The position numbers and the translations under genes were made by a program. DNA of 64,000 nucleotides, taken from contig NBZP02000006.1 in NCBI GenBank assembly GCA_002236755.2, positions 1-64,000 of the forward strand, given 5' to 3'. Shown piece after piece: positions 43,029 through 53,979 of this stretch (position 1 is the first letter of the stretch; each line of letters begins with the position of its first letter). Source of the stretch: Dothistroma septosporum (taxonomy: Eukaryota > Ascomycota > Dothideomycetes > Mycosphaerellales > Mycosphaerellaceae). The notes below the pieces were generated by a model, which ran no database searches, had not been told where the DNA came from, and was given only the letters and a program-made list of their open reading frames with translations.

Positions 43029-44433
43029 CTTTGGGTCTTCTTAGAACGAACGACAAATGTAAAGATTAGTATGTACGATCTGAAGACCAGCTCCAGTCGG
43101 CGGCAACAGAGAGAGACGGAAAGAACACAACGAAAGAGTGACACAAGTAGAGAGAGAATGATGCTGATCTCGGAAGAAAGACACCGAGGAGCGCGAAGGA
43201 GAAGGTAATGAAGGTCTTCGTCCTACAGTGTCTCGCTCTTCCAAAGACATGATGAGGGCAAGCTTGGTCGCCCAGGTGTTAGGCTCGCGCTGGATCGTGA
43301 GGGGACGTCGTTCGGGCGTGGTCGTCTGGAGTGTCTTCGGTGCACTGCTTGACCTGTGCGAGGTCTATGAATATGCGGCGCATCGGTAGGATACCCTCTT
43401 CGTGCATCGAGAAGTGAGGTCGGCGGCTGCACCTCAGAATTGATGGATTCTGGCTGGCTCGGTGCGATGATTGGCTAGGCGCTTTCCGCTCTGCGAGGTT
43501 GGGATGCGGGTGTTTCAGGCTGGTCCCGAGGGTGATGTTGATGTGCTGTAAAATCGAAGGCCACTTTTTGCCATAACATTGATGAGGAGCTTGGCGAATG
43601 CTTTGGGCCTGGTGGTTCAATTGTTGCGTAAAGAGAGCAAAGGTCGAGAGCAGGATTCGCCTGTTTTCTCACGTCACAAAGCTAACCTGGAAACGTGCCG
43701 TCTCGGTCACGTGCAGCTCAGCCGTTGTCTCCTCGGTGATGAGTGACTTTGGCTGCATGCAAGACGTAAGCATTCCGGAGAGAGGCTTTGCCTGTCAGAT
43801 GATTCTCAAGAAGAGGACCATCGCCATTGCTGTTGCATCGAACGTTCATCTTGGCGCTGACAGAGCTCTCGAGGTTGGTCGCTTGGCCGGGCGATGCATG
43901 TACTTCTGAAGTGTGCGATGGCTTTGGTGGCACGCGCGGACGATGCGGCAAGAGCTCATCATTGCTACTGAAATGGATCAAGGGAGCATCATCCAGTATA
44001 TCGTGTTTCATGGAGTGAGCAATACCTGGACAGCAGAAGCGCTGCATCATTGGTGGAGACTCAGGTGACGGTGTCGAAAGGGAGGGAATTGGTACGGATC
44101 GTGTTTCGCATCCATCCCCATCACACTGAATCACATCGGCATTAGGATGGCTCCCCATTCTTGAGGCTACGACGACCTCACTCCTTCCGTTCACGAAGCA
44201 CTTCTTTCATGAACGGGTTGCATTGGTGTGTTGGACAATAAATTGAAGCAGAAGTGCCTTCGTGGACGTCGAGGTCGAGAGCGCTCAAGCCGTCTCCCGG
44301 CCAACATCCTTGCTGAAGCTTTCCCTAATATCGCGCCTCGCCTCGCGTGAGCATTGGAAGACCGCCTTCTTCGCTTGCATGAACTTCACCACGACTACCG
44401 CACGTATTCCACTCGACATCTTGCTAGGGCGAC
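43029..44433. other. Long divergent region, wall protein / kinesin-10
   Basis: About 1.4 kb. Open frames of up to 158 codons lie on both strands over the same bases without domains. Both promoters should be here; I see no RNA gene. Confidence 0.5.
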
Positions 44434-46650
44434 ATGAGCGTGCGAGTCGTGGCACGCGTTCGCCCGCTGCTCGAAAACGAGATCGAGAAGGATGTCATTG
44501 TCACCGCGTCGAGTGCACCCGGCGACAAGACCGACAGCAAGAGCATAGTCAGGATACCCAACCCGAAGAAGGAGTCGGAACTGTACAGCTTTCAGTTTAG
44601 CAGCGTATACGACCAGACAGCGACCCAAGCAGATATCTTCGACAATGAGGTCTCACCTACCGTCAAGCACCTGTTCAAGGGCTTCGATGTTACGCTCTTC
44701 GCGTATGGCGTCACTGGCACGGGAAAGACGCACACGATGCGAGGAGGAAAGAGCATGGCCGATCGAGGTGTGATACCAAGGCTACTTTCGAGCATATACA
44801 GGAGGGCAAGGAAGGTTGAAAAGGACACTGCAGGCGAAACACAGGTGGAAGTCGCGATGAGCTACTACGAGATCTACAACGACCGCGTGTTCGACCTGTT
44901 CGAGCCACCTGAGAAGCGGACACCAGCCGGACTACCTATTCGCGACAATCAGAGTGGCAAGGCCGTAGTGGTAGGACTCACTGAGAGGCCATGCACATCA
45001 CTCAAGGACTTCGAACAACTGTACGACCAGGCCAACGTTAATCGATCGACCTCCGCAACGAAGCTCAACGCACACTCTTCGCGATCCCATGCAGTGCTAT
45101 GCGTCAAAGTCACTCAAACGACAGGCGACGAGGTACGCGTTAGCACCGCTTCAGCAATTGACTTGGCTGGTTCGGAAGACAACCGACGGACCGACAATAA
45201 CAAGGACCGCCTCGTGGAGAGCTCTGCCATCAACAAGTCGCTGTTTGTGCTGGCTTCGTGTGTCGAAGCAATTTCGAAGAAGCAGACTCGTGTGCCATAC
45301 CGGGAGTCCAAAATGACCCGCATTTTGGCCCTAGGGCAGAACAATGGCTTGACCGTCATGATCCTGAACCTCGCACCGGTACGGAGCTACCAACTGGACA
45401 CACTCAGTAGCCTCAACTTCGCGAACCGAACCAAGAAGATTGAAGTCAACGAGATCGAGAACCAGCCATTCTTCCGTGATGCAACAGCCGGAAAGAGCAA
45501 GCTTGATGCTGGCAAAGAGAGCAGTGCTGCTGCGCCCTCGTTGAATCGACAGCCTTTGCGGCCGAAAATCCTTTCGCATAGCAGTCAGCTACAAGACGTG
45601 ACCAATGTACCGAAACCTGCGAAGACCTTCGCTGTGTTCTCAGACAAGCCGAAAGCTGTATTACGGCCTTCACCAATAGCGAACACGGCGCAAGCACGAC
45701 AGTCGAGAGCAGGCTTGGCTTCTATCAAGTCACCTAAGAGGACAGCGAGTAGAGAAGCTTTTGGCCGACCGTCGAAAGCTGCCAAGCAGAACGAGGTTGA
45801 AGCTGGCATGTCACAGGATGCCATTGAAGCCCTGATCGAGCGAAAGGTTACGGAGGCCTTGGCTGGAAGGTCGAGACAGACTTCGAGTATCACGACAGAA
45901 CCAATATCAGATGAAGTTCAGAAAAGACTTGATGCACTGGAGAAGCGTGTCGAAGGCCAGGAGACAGAACGAGCCGAAGGACTACAGTACTTACTCATGG
46001 CGAAGCAACATCAGGTTCGAGGCGAAGATGTGAGCGCTCTAAAGATGTATCAATTGGCACTACCTCACTTCCCTGGAAACGAGAAGCTAGTGCGCAAGAT
46101 GTCAGCTCTCCAGGACAAGATTGATGCTCAGAAGGCAGCGAAACATGCACGTTCTACAGCATATGACGACCAACCGGAGCCGGTAGAAAGAGCTGCATCA
46201 CGCCGGAAACAGAAAACGGACGAAGACGACAGCTACCATGAAGCGCAAGACGAAGGGGAGAACCCCGATGAGGACGAAGGCTTCGTATACCGACCACGGA
46301 CCAAAATACGACGACCCGCTCTGCAAAGCCTGCACCGCCCTACACCACCGCAAGCAGAGACTGGACTATCGACCAAGCATAGTCCTCCGCCAGATAACGA
46401 CTCGGAGGATGAGCTTACGGCCGCTCTGACAGCACAGACACCACGGACGAAACAATTGCTAGAGATCATCAACACCAAAGACGTGAGTCAGATCAAGCTG
46501 CTGAAGGGTGTAGGGGCGAAGAAAGCAGAAGCTATTGTGAACTGTCTGTGCGATTTGGATGACAGCGTCACAACTCTCGGACAACTCGGAAAGCTCAAGG
46601 GCGTTGGAATAAAGACAGTGGAGAACATGCGCACTGGACTACAAGCATAG
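44434..46650 (+). CDS. Kinesin-10 family motor with C-terminal HhH DNA-binding motif
   Basis: 738-aa microtubule motor, single exon. The motor domain is at the N-terminus (about 1-345): VRVVARVRPL, P-loop YGVTGTGKTHTM (about 94), switch I NAHSSRSHAV (about 213), switch II DLAGSEDNRR (about 242), and VPYRESKMTRIL. A basic, disordered middle follows. A predicted coiled-coil at about 465-560 comes next (EALIERKVTEALAGR, VQKRLDALEKRVEGQETER). The end holds two helix-hairpin-helix elements, LLKGVGAKKAEAIVNCLC and LGKLKGVGIKTVENMR (about 686-736). This arrangement is that of kinesin-10 (KIF22/NOD), chromokinesins that bind chromosome arms, so a role in chromosome positioning is likely. No close neighbour is functionally related. 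Confidence 0.9.
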   Translation: MSVRVVARVRPLLENEIEKDVIVTASSAPGDKTDSKSIVRIPNPKKESELYSFQFSSVYDQTATQADIFDNEVSPTVKHLFKGFDVTLFAYGVTGTGKTHTMRGGKSMADRGVIPRLLSSIYRRARKVEKDTAGETQVEVAMSYYEIYNDRVFDLFEPPEKRTPAGLPIRDNQSGKAVVVGLTERPCTSLKDFEQLYDQANVNRSTSATKLNAHSSRSHAVLCVKVTQTTGDEVRVSTASAIDLAGSEDNRRTDNNKDRLVESSAINKSLFVLASCVEAISKKQTRVPYRESKMTRILALGQNNGLTVMILNLAPVRSYQLDTLSSLNFANRTKKIEVNEIENQPFFRDATAGKSKLDAGKESSAAAPSLNRQPLRPKILSHSSQLQDVTNVPKPAKTFAVFSDKPKAVLRPSPIANTAQARQSRAGLASIKSPKRTASREAFGRPSKAAKQNEVEAGMSQDAIEALIERKVTEALAGRSRQTSSITTEPISDEVQKRLDALEKRVEGQETERAEGLQYLLMAKQHQVRGEDVSALKMYQLALPHFPGNEKLVRKMSALQDKIDAQKAAKHARSTAYDDQPEPVERAASRRKQKTDEDDSYHEAQDEGENPDEDEGFVYRPRTKIRRPALQSLHRPTPPQAETGLSTKHSPPPDNDSEDELTAALTAQTPRTKQLLEIINTKDVSQIKLLKGVGAKKAEAIVNCLCDLDDSVTTLGQLGKLKGVGIKTVENMRTGLQA

Positions 46651-47506
46651 CGTGATTGATCGGTATTCTGGAGAGTATTGCATTGAAGGTGTTTTGGATT
46701 GAATTCGGATCCCGATATCGCGTATTCAGCGTGGCGTTGGTGGATGGTATGGGGCTGTCATGGATAAGCAGAGACGTTTCGGAGTTGGATTGAGTAGCAA
46801 TATAATGCTGCTGACTGATCGAGGTATTGATTATTGATCTCTGGCCTTTTTTGGCATTTTCTGGGAAATTTTGACTCGTGCGAAGTCGAGACCGCGATGC
46901 TTGCGGATGCTTACATGTACTTCTATACAAGACATTACGTCACAGGGAAGATGTTTGGTTGTGCGCCAAGTCACCGCGCGCGCGAAATCTTCTCCAAATC
47001 CCTCGACACGAGTGAACGGAACGGCACTGCACTGCACTGCCTCTACCAGCATTGCAATCCCGTGAGTCGCACGACTTCTGCCACATGTTCGCCCGTGCAG
47101 CAAGAAACGTGCGTGGCGAAAAGTTCAGCTGTCAGGGGTCCGGCAGCTGAAAGACCTATCAGCGTTCGAGCTGAGGTTGTTACACTGCATGTCTTCCAGG
47201 ATCACGAATACAACCGAGCTGCGGATTTTCAGCTGCGGCTTATTTGGAAGTGGATCACATGCTCGCTGGCGACGCGGACGCGGACTGGTGTTGATGGATA
47301 CAATACCTGAAGGGCTTACTCTGGCCCCACGATTGGGGCTGAAAGACAGGCTCTAGGTAGGATTTCGTTCGATGTCTTCTTTTTCCTATCATCATGGAGG
47401 TATGTGAGACTCTGCGCACTCATGTACGCGAGCTGGTCGACCATACTGATCTGATATTACCATAGCTGCGTAGAGATCGTGGTAGAGTGCTGCCTTCGAC
47501 GGCGCA
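46651..47506. other. Intergenic between two plus-strand genes
   Basis: About 850 bases. A 158-codon frame at 46834 lacks any domain and has a long antisense rival. No further content recognised. Confidence 0.5.
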
Positions 47507-50500
47507 ATGCGAGCGAGAGCGTGTCTAACAATTGCCGCGCTTAGTGGCATCGGCGCGTGCCAAAGCTATAGCAATAGCAGCGTCAAACTGCACAGTCCTA
47601 CTTCTTCAAGCGTGGCCGATCGAAGCAGCTCTGAGACTACGCCAGTGGCTTTGGCTTCATTCATTCTTCAAGGCTTGGGAGCATCCGACCTGTCCACAAA
47701 CACCGATACCGCCAGATCAGAATCCACTATCTATCCGAGCAATGCTTCAGTGACGAGTCTTGCAGCAGACACCACCATCAATTCTTCCCAGAGCGACGAA
47801 TGGGAGTCGGCGCAGTCTTGCAATGCGGCCTCCGTGTCATGGCGGCGGGCACACGCCTACAGTGGAACAGACACATATTACACCTCGACTTGGGTAACAA
47901 CGATCATCAGAGAAACAACCATCAAGCCAATCAACGCAACTCCGATCACTCTCTGCGATGGTTATCCTCGTATTGAAGGCAGCCTCACTTCATACACCAA
48001 TACCTATGTGAACACCACCTCGACTATGATTTACAGCTCCGCCTCGGCCGTGTGCCATACAGACTGTCCTGATTGCACTATCAACTCGCAAGACTGTTCC
48101 AGAATCTGGTCATCCTGGAATGCATACACAAGCAGCAACAGCTCAGACATCAGCAGAGCCTACAGCACGCCAGCATGTCCATCACCAACGCCCACTGCGA
48201 CCTCGTCGTCGTACAACAGCCGCTGCCACCATCAGAAAGTGCCATGTACCTTCACAGCCGGCCCAGTCCGTCTGGCCTATTTCCCAGTCGAAGTCCAAGG
48301 GGACCGTCTCTGCGGCAATTACTCGACCGTGCAACCTCCGAACAACCTCACGGCACCAGTCACAGCAGAAGCCTACGGCACGACCTTCACATCCGGCACA
48401 GCATACATCTCCTTCGAGTCCCTGCGAGCATACGACGGCTGCGGCGAGCCGACCGGTACCGCAATGTCAAACTTCTTCCTCCCTCTGCCATCTGCAGATG
48501 TCAGCAGCATGTGTGGCTCAGACGGCGCCGTTTTCGCCAGTGGTCCCACATCAACACTCCTCAACTTCGCAGATCTCGACTACCCCATCGCGACGAATGT
48601 CTACAGATGCCAAGCCCAATGCTTGTGGGGTGTCGATGTGGGTGATATCTGGAAGATGAACTGCCGTACCATCTACGACGACTACAAACCCGTGCTGGCG
48701 TACCCAACCCAGGTCCAAGGACTGCAGTCGGATTGGAATCAATGCTGGTTTGACCCAGATACGTACTTTAGATACCAGAGGGCGGAGCAGTATTACCTTT
48801 TCGATCCACCAATTGCGCTCACGCCGGCTGCGTCGATGGCTGTGCCAACGCTGAATGCGCAGCCTGCGCATAAAACGAGCACGCCGGTGCAGCAGACAAG
48901 CACCGATGCAGATACGAATCCGCCTATTGCGCTGGTTCCGGCGGTGTCTGAAGAGGTTCCTACGGTGGCGCAGCAGAGTAGTGTAATCACATCCGGTCCG
49001 AAAGAGAGTAAAGGCTCCAAGGCAGGTCCTATGTCGTTATTATTATCTTCGAAGCCGACCAATACTGAGGGACAGTCTCCGGATGCGAGCGATCCGAGTC
49101 CAACCAAGCCGGTCGATCCGGGCAATGACCCGATTGCTGACCCGGACGCTCCGGCGCAAGTCTCTGGCAACGCACGATCGGCATCTCCCACCCTCGATGA
49201 TCCCATACCAGTGCCTGCGGGTCTTAGTGTGTTGGCAGCGGCATTGAGCCAAGCTATAGAGACCGTGAGCCCGGATACGAGGCCATCGATTAATGCCGAG
49301 CATGATCCTGGAGGCCTGGATCAGATTACAGCCCCAGCTTCACCTGGAAACATCGTCACTGTCTTGCCTGCTGCTCCCGCCCCGACCCCGGTAGCAGTGT
49401 CAAGATCTGGCACGAACTATATCGTCGACGGACAAACCATTAGGCCCGGTTCTGCTGCTACTGTAGGCGATCAAGTCGTATCCGTGGCGCCTGGTAGTAA
49501 TGGCCTGGTGTGGGGAGGATCGTCCACTGTTGTGCTGGATGATGGGAGTGCCACCTCGATAACACCAACGCCGCAAGAGCTGGCAACAGTTGTCCAGTCT
49601 GGCTCTGCATACATCGTGGCTGGTCAGACCTTGGTAGCAGGACAAGTGGCTACCTTTAATGGGAAGACGTTGTCAATACTGCCTTCTGCAGAAGGGATAG
49701 TGGTGGACGGTGAGACTTTCCAGCCGGGGGATGGTGCAGCTGCTGCGACTGGAGTGGCATCAAACGGCATTACCATCTCTCGAGCTGCATCAGCATATAT
49801 CATCAATGGTCAGACAGTACCAACAGCTAGCACAGCCTCCATCGCCGGCACTACAGCAACCCTCTTCGCCAACGGTAATGGTCCGATCATCGGAACGACC
49901 ACTCTATCCCTCGCACCCGGCGCCGCCACAACTCTACCCAACCCTGAAGTGATTCCGACAGATTTCCAAATCTCCCGAGCAGCCTCAAACTTCATCATCA
50001 ACAACAACCAAACCCTCACCCCCGGACAAAGCGCCACGATATCCGGCATACACGTCTCCGCTTTATCGAACGCCGCCGGCCTAGTCGTCGGAACTCGCAC
50101 AATATCCCTCTCACCCGGCGCTGCCACTACACTACCTTCACCAAGCGATCCTGTGGCTCTTCTAGACCTCACTCGCTCCGGAGCAAGAATTATCGTCGAA
50201 GGCCATACCCTGATCGCCGGTGAGACGGCCGTGATCGATGGCGCACAGATCTCAGTCTTTGGAGACGGTGCTGGTATTCTCATCGTCTCTAGGACAGTCT
50301 CGTTATCCGATCATGTCACTACAACAATACGACTTGACGCCGAAGGGACAATGACACCTTCAGTAACGGGGAGTGTGTCGACAACGTTACGACCTGGTCC
50401 TGTATCAAGTCCTAGCGGAACGATTACCACTAGCCGTAGTGCTGCCATGAGGTCTTGCGTAAGTTACTGGACCGCAGCTCTCAGCGCTGTGTTGTCGGTA

Positions 50501-50518
50501 GTCCTTACCGTATGGTAG
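47507..50518 (+). CDS. Large GPI-type surface protein with five diverged repeats
   Basis: 1003-aa cell-surface protein, apparently without introns. A signal peptide is at 1-18 (MRARACLTIAALSGIGAC). The first 250 residues are Ser/Thr/Asn-rich with many sequons. About 250-420 is a Cys-containing region (CTFTAGPVRLAYFPVEVQGD, NVYRCQAQCLWGVDVGD) that I recall as common to fungal wall proteins without known activity. From about 625 to 945 there are five imperfect repeats of 60-68 aa, each built as R-S/A-G/A-x-x-(Y/F)-I-(V/I)-x-(G/N)-Q-T-L ... A-x-(V/I)-x-(G)-x-x-(V/L)-S-(V/L) ... G-(L/I)-(V/I)-(V/I)-G-T/S-x-T-(V/I)-x-L. The C-terminus has Ser/Thr then a hydrophobic tail (WTAALSAVLSVVLTVW), as expected for a GPI-attachment signal. 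An adhesion or wall-structure role is inferred only. Confidence 0.8.
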   Translation: MRARACLTIAALSGIGACQSYSNSSVKLHSPTSSSVADRSSSETTPVALASFILQGLGASDLSTNTDTARSESTIYPSNASVTSLAADTTINSSQSDEWESAQSCNAASVSWRRAHAYSGTDTYYTSTWVTTIIRETTIKPINATPITLCDGYPRIEGSLTSYTNTYVNTTSTMIYSSASAVCHTDCPDCTINSQDCSRIWSSWNAYTSSNSSDISRAYSTPACPSPTPTATSSSYNSRCHHQKVPCTFTAGPVRLAYFPVEVQGDRLCGNYSTVQPPNNLTAPVTAEAYGTTFTSGTAYISFESLRAYDGCGEPTGTAMSNFFLPLPSADVSSMCGSDGAVFASGPTSTLLNFADLDYPIATNVYRCQAQCLWGVDVGDIWKMNCRTIYDDYKPVLAYPTQVQGLQSDWNQCWFDPDTYFRYQRAEQYYLFDPPIALTPAASMAVPTLNAQPAHKTSTPVQQTSTDADTNPPIALVPAVSEEVPTVAQQSSVITSGPKESKGSKAGPMSLLLSSKPTNTEGQSPDASDPSPTKPVDPGNDPIADPDAPAQVSGNARSASPTLDDPIPVPAGLSVLAAALSQAIETVSPDTRPSINAEHDPGGLDQITAPASPGNIVTVLPAAPAPTPVAVSRSGTNYIVDGQTIRPGSAATVGDQVVSVAPGSNGLVWGGSSTVVLDDGSATSITPTPQELATVVQSGSAYIVAGQTLVAGQVATFNGKTLSILPSAEGIVVDGETFQPGDGAAAATGVASNGITISRAASAYIINGQTVPTASTASIAGTTATLFANGNGPIIGTTTLSLAPGAATTLPNPEVIPTDFQISRAASNFIINNNQTLTPGQSATISGIHVSALSNAAGLVVGTRTISLSPGAATTLPSPSDPVALLDLTRSGARIIVEGHTLIAGETAVIDGAQISVFGDGAGILIVSRTVSLSDHVTTTIRLDAEGTMTPSVTGSVSTTLRPGPVSSPSGTITTSRSAAMRSCVSYWTAALSAVLSVVLTVW
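49388..50335 (+). repeat. Five protein repeats (~60-68 aa) in the surface protein
   Basis: Repeat starts are near 49394, 49591, 49780, 49972 and 50167 (SRSGTNYIVDGQT, VQSGSAYIVAGQT, SRAASAYIINGQT, SRAASNFIINNNQT, TRSGARIIVEGHT). They have diverged at DNA level, so they are old, unlike the 21-bp repeat in the other wall protein. Alternating hydrophobic residues suggest short beta-strands. Confidence 0.75.
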
Positions 50519-51272
50519 TATATATATACGATCAAGTAGCCTAAATTCCCACGTGCGGTCTCTGCCGAATGAACGCTGAAAGAAAGATGGAATCGAGACC
50601 GCATTCGCGGAATATCCCGTTACTGGTCTCCGTACACACCATCTTCTGCTCCCCTCTCCCTCTCCTCTCCATCCACATTCACATTCACATTCACATTCAA
50701 TCTCAACCCGGCTTCGTCACGATACCCCATCCCCTATCCTATCCCGACCACTATACAATCGAAGCAATGACCTCTACACCTCTACAATCAACCCGAAAAG
50801 CATACATACTTCCATTGCAGGATTGGAAAAAAATCGACACGAGACCCGTAGTTAGGGTAGAAGAATCTCTTATCCTCACCGTTTGAATGTGTCAGTGTAA
50901 GTAAAATTTCCAGAGATAGGGCATATACTCTCTGTTGCGAATGGGGAAGTAGAATCATATCCTGGCTGTGGCTTCAAGCGGCGGTAGAAATGTAGTTGCG
51001 ATCAGATGAGATGAGATGCGATGAGATGAGAAGGCATCTTACTGCGACGAGGAGATTGATGAATTGAAAAATCGGGTGGATATCGTGATAACATTGACGC
51101 TGTGGAAGAGCATGCTGCGGTCTTCCCGACTGGGGGAAGCAGCGCATATACAATGATGGGATATCTTAAGCTTTCTGTTCAAGCTGTGCTTCCTCAGGTA
51201 TTCACGCATCCTTCACCACTTCCCGTAAAGTCTAGGCTAGGGTAAGGTAGGTCAAAATCAATCATCCATACA
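50519..51272. other. Convergent intergenic with short simple repeats
   Basis: About 750 bases between convergent stops. It holds four copies of acattc (50675-50698) and a gatgagat-type purine stretch near 51004-51035. No gene. Confidence 0.6.
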
Positions 51273-53394
51273 TCACACCACCGGATTCGTCCACATTTCG
51301 CAATTCTCTGCCGTTAACCAAAAATCCTCCTGGGTCCAATCATTCATATTTTCGAGTAAACTCCACTGCTGCACCGCTGGTGGCATGGGGGGCCCGTTAT
51401 CACTGCTCATAACAGCGGGTACGGGCTGTGGATAATCGTACGTACTCACGAAAGGTTGTTCGTCAGGAGGAGGCATTGCTGGTGGTGCGGAAGTGGGTTT
51501 CGGCTGGGCGAAGCGATCCTTGGCTGGCTGGTACAGCCTCCTTAACTGCTGCCACTCCATGAGCAGCTGATGGTAAAAATGCGTCGGTTCCAGGGGATCG
51601 ATGCACATTCTCTGCAAGTCCTCGACTTTGGCGGCGAGTTTTTCGAGGCCGACGTCGAGCTTGATGACTCGGGTGGCGGATTCTGTGTCGCAGGCGAAGG
51701 AGTCGAGGATGAGGGCGGCTTTGCTGCCGAGCATGACGCTGTATTTTAGGTGGCGCCAGTTGAGTGCGGGCCACGCTTCGAGGACGGTGATGGGCTGTGA
51801 GAGAGCGGTTCGGACGATCTGGCTGATGCTGTCGAGGCATTTGAAGATGAGAGCTATACGGGTTGGAGAAAGTAGTTGGCCTTCGAGGATGCCGTAGGTA
51901 CCTGTCTCATACAGTGCTGCGTAGCGGATCGAGAAGGCGATGCGTAGAGTGGCTGTGATAGTGTCAGCTGGATGTTGGGTTATGCCGACGTTGGCGCTGT
52001 GTGATACTGACGGTTCTCGTCCACGCCAACAGGCAGAGAGGCGCGCCAAGCATTGAGCTTCTGCTCAATAGACTTGACAAGCATGTGTAGCTCCTCGTCA
52101 GTTGTGGTATAAGGAGCGTCTTGCCGCCAAGAAAAGGTATCTTTGATCTCCAGACCGATTCGTGACAGCCGAATATAGTGAGGCCAACGAGTGTCGAAAT
52201 CTGACTCTGGACTTTCTGCAAGAGAGAGCGCACACTCTTCGACATAGTCTGTGTATTTCATAGCAACACCTTTGCGCAAGGCTATAGGACCCCTGATAGT
52301 CGTGTTAGTATCATATAAAATGTCTCATTGTGTCAAGCAACGAACATGGCGGCGAACATGAAGACTGCGATGAATGCCCTCTTTGTTTCTCTGCTCCAAG
52401 ATCTTACTGCTTGCGAGTTGCTCACGTGATGCATTTGCCCAGTTGCATCAAGTTCGGCCGCGTCGCCAGGTGGCTTATCAAAGCCGAGATCGAGTACCAA
52501 CGTGACAGCAGAGGTGAGCAAACGGGAAGCATGGTTGAGTGCCAGCGGTGCGCTGGTGAAGTGTATCCTGTCAAACTTCTTAGCATTCTGCAATTGGCAC
52601 CCGTCAGTGTCTTGGGGGTTACCGTACCAGGAAATGTAGACAATCAAAGCTTGCAGCATATCCAGGGTCTGCTCATGATGGACAAAGTATCTGGTAGCAA
52701 AGTCCTGCTTGAATCGGTCCTCCAATCGGAGCTGCAGCGCACGCTGCTTCCACGAGGACACTGTCAAAACGGCCAGTAATAGACACGGCTTGGTGTCTCT
52801 AAAATGGGCTAGATGTTGGGTTGTGAAAAGTGGTGACAGGCGTGACGATTGGTGAAATACATGTCTGTAGTATTGCAACAGAGCTTGTGTGTCTTCAATG
52901 CTTAGCAGCGACTCTCCAAGTCCAGTCGTGCCAGGCTCCGATCGTGCCGGTCTGTCGGAGCTAGAGGCTGGTGTAGAATGTGTGAGCTCCGGCGCAGGGT
53001 GATGTGCCTCAGAAGCTGCTATGGGTTCCGTCTTCTGTCGCCCTGACAGCAACCCCAAGATCCCGCCATAAGTCTCTTCCAGCTGATCCAGGCGTGTCCG
53101 TACTGCGTAGTGGTGTCAACACTGTGCTTAGCTAAACAAACACTGATTACTCTTCTGCGTACATTGAACCGGTCGCTTCCGCTTCTTGGCCTCGGGGAAG
53201 GTGCATTCCTGGCCGGCATGATAGCATCTACCGACGATTGTGAGACGGACGTCGGTCGAAAATGGTCATAATCAGGACGCCTACCTGTAACACGTGGAAG
53301 GAGACTCTGTGCTGGGCTGGCATCGGATCTTCCTATTTTTACACTGTGCACAGGCACGTCGCGTGCGGCTGTGAGCACGGCTGTTCTGCGACAT
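51273..53394 (-). CDS. Zn2Cys6 transcription factor with fungal-specific middle domain
   Basis: Nuclear regulator of 630 aa in five exons: 53394-53285, 53227-53163, 53102-52346, 52292-52012 and 51952-51273. All introns join in phase; the third uses an unusual GTTCGT donor with an ACTAAC branch and ATCAG acceptor. The binuclear zinc cluster is complete across the first splice: CAQCKNRKIRC, then 9 residues, CYRC, then 6 residues and C. A basic linker (KKRKRP) and a coiled-coil (LRTRLDQLEETYGGIL) for dimerisation follow. The fungal-specific transcription factor domain spans about 160-420 (SWSRETKRAFIAVFMFAAM, GPIALRKGVAMKYTDYVEEC). A Pro/Gln-rich, acidic C-terminus may activate. It is divergent from the MFS exporter at 53980, which may be its target. 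Confidence 0.92.
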
Positions 53395-53979
53395 TGTTGA
53401 GGCCGAGTCCGTTGCCAAGCTAGGGTACGTCACGCGAATGAGGACGTGAGGGCGGTATTGCTATCTCGCTGTATGGTCGCAAAAGAGTACCGAGAAGGAA
53501 TTGGCGAACATGGATTCGGCTTTCTTGGTGATATGGTAGGGATAAGGTTCGGGATCTCGGTAGCTCGGTGACTTCTTCCTTCCGAAACGGCTCGTCATTG
53601 GCCAAGTCCCGCAGTATATCAAACCCTACTCCCTGCCTCGGATGCATGTACAGCGTTCTGGTTGTAGCGGAACAACATGCTCTTTTAGCTGCCGCCGCCA
53701 ACGACGTGGACGGATTCGCTGTGATCCTCGATCTCGCTAGGGTGTCCGAGTAGAGCATGTGACTCCGTTGCTGACAGATGCTCGATACCAAGGCCGATAC
53801 CAAGTCGAACTGCTATGGAAGGCCAGTGGTGCAGGTCTGTCCAACAAATGCGAAGTACAAAGAAGAGGCGATCCAACATCATCTCACTGCTTTCGCCTAA
53901 CATGCCATTATCTCTCTGTGCCTGTCGTCAACTTGTGTCACGCAGATAGAGTGTCTCCCGGTGCGATAAGGACATAATC
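53395..53979. promoter_or_regulatory. Divergent promoter, Zn2Cys6 factor / MFS exporter
   Basis: 585 bases between the two divergent starts. Frames here (for example 53420-53803 minus) have no domain. Zn2Cys6 factors often bind CGG triplets; I could not find a clear inverted CGG pair by eye. Confidence 0.45.
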
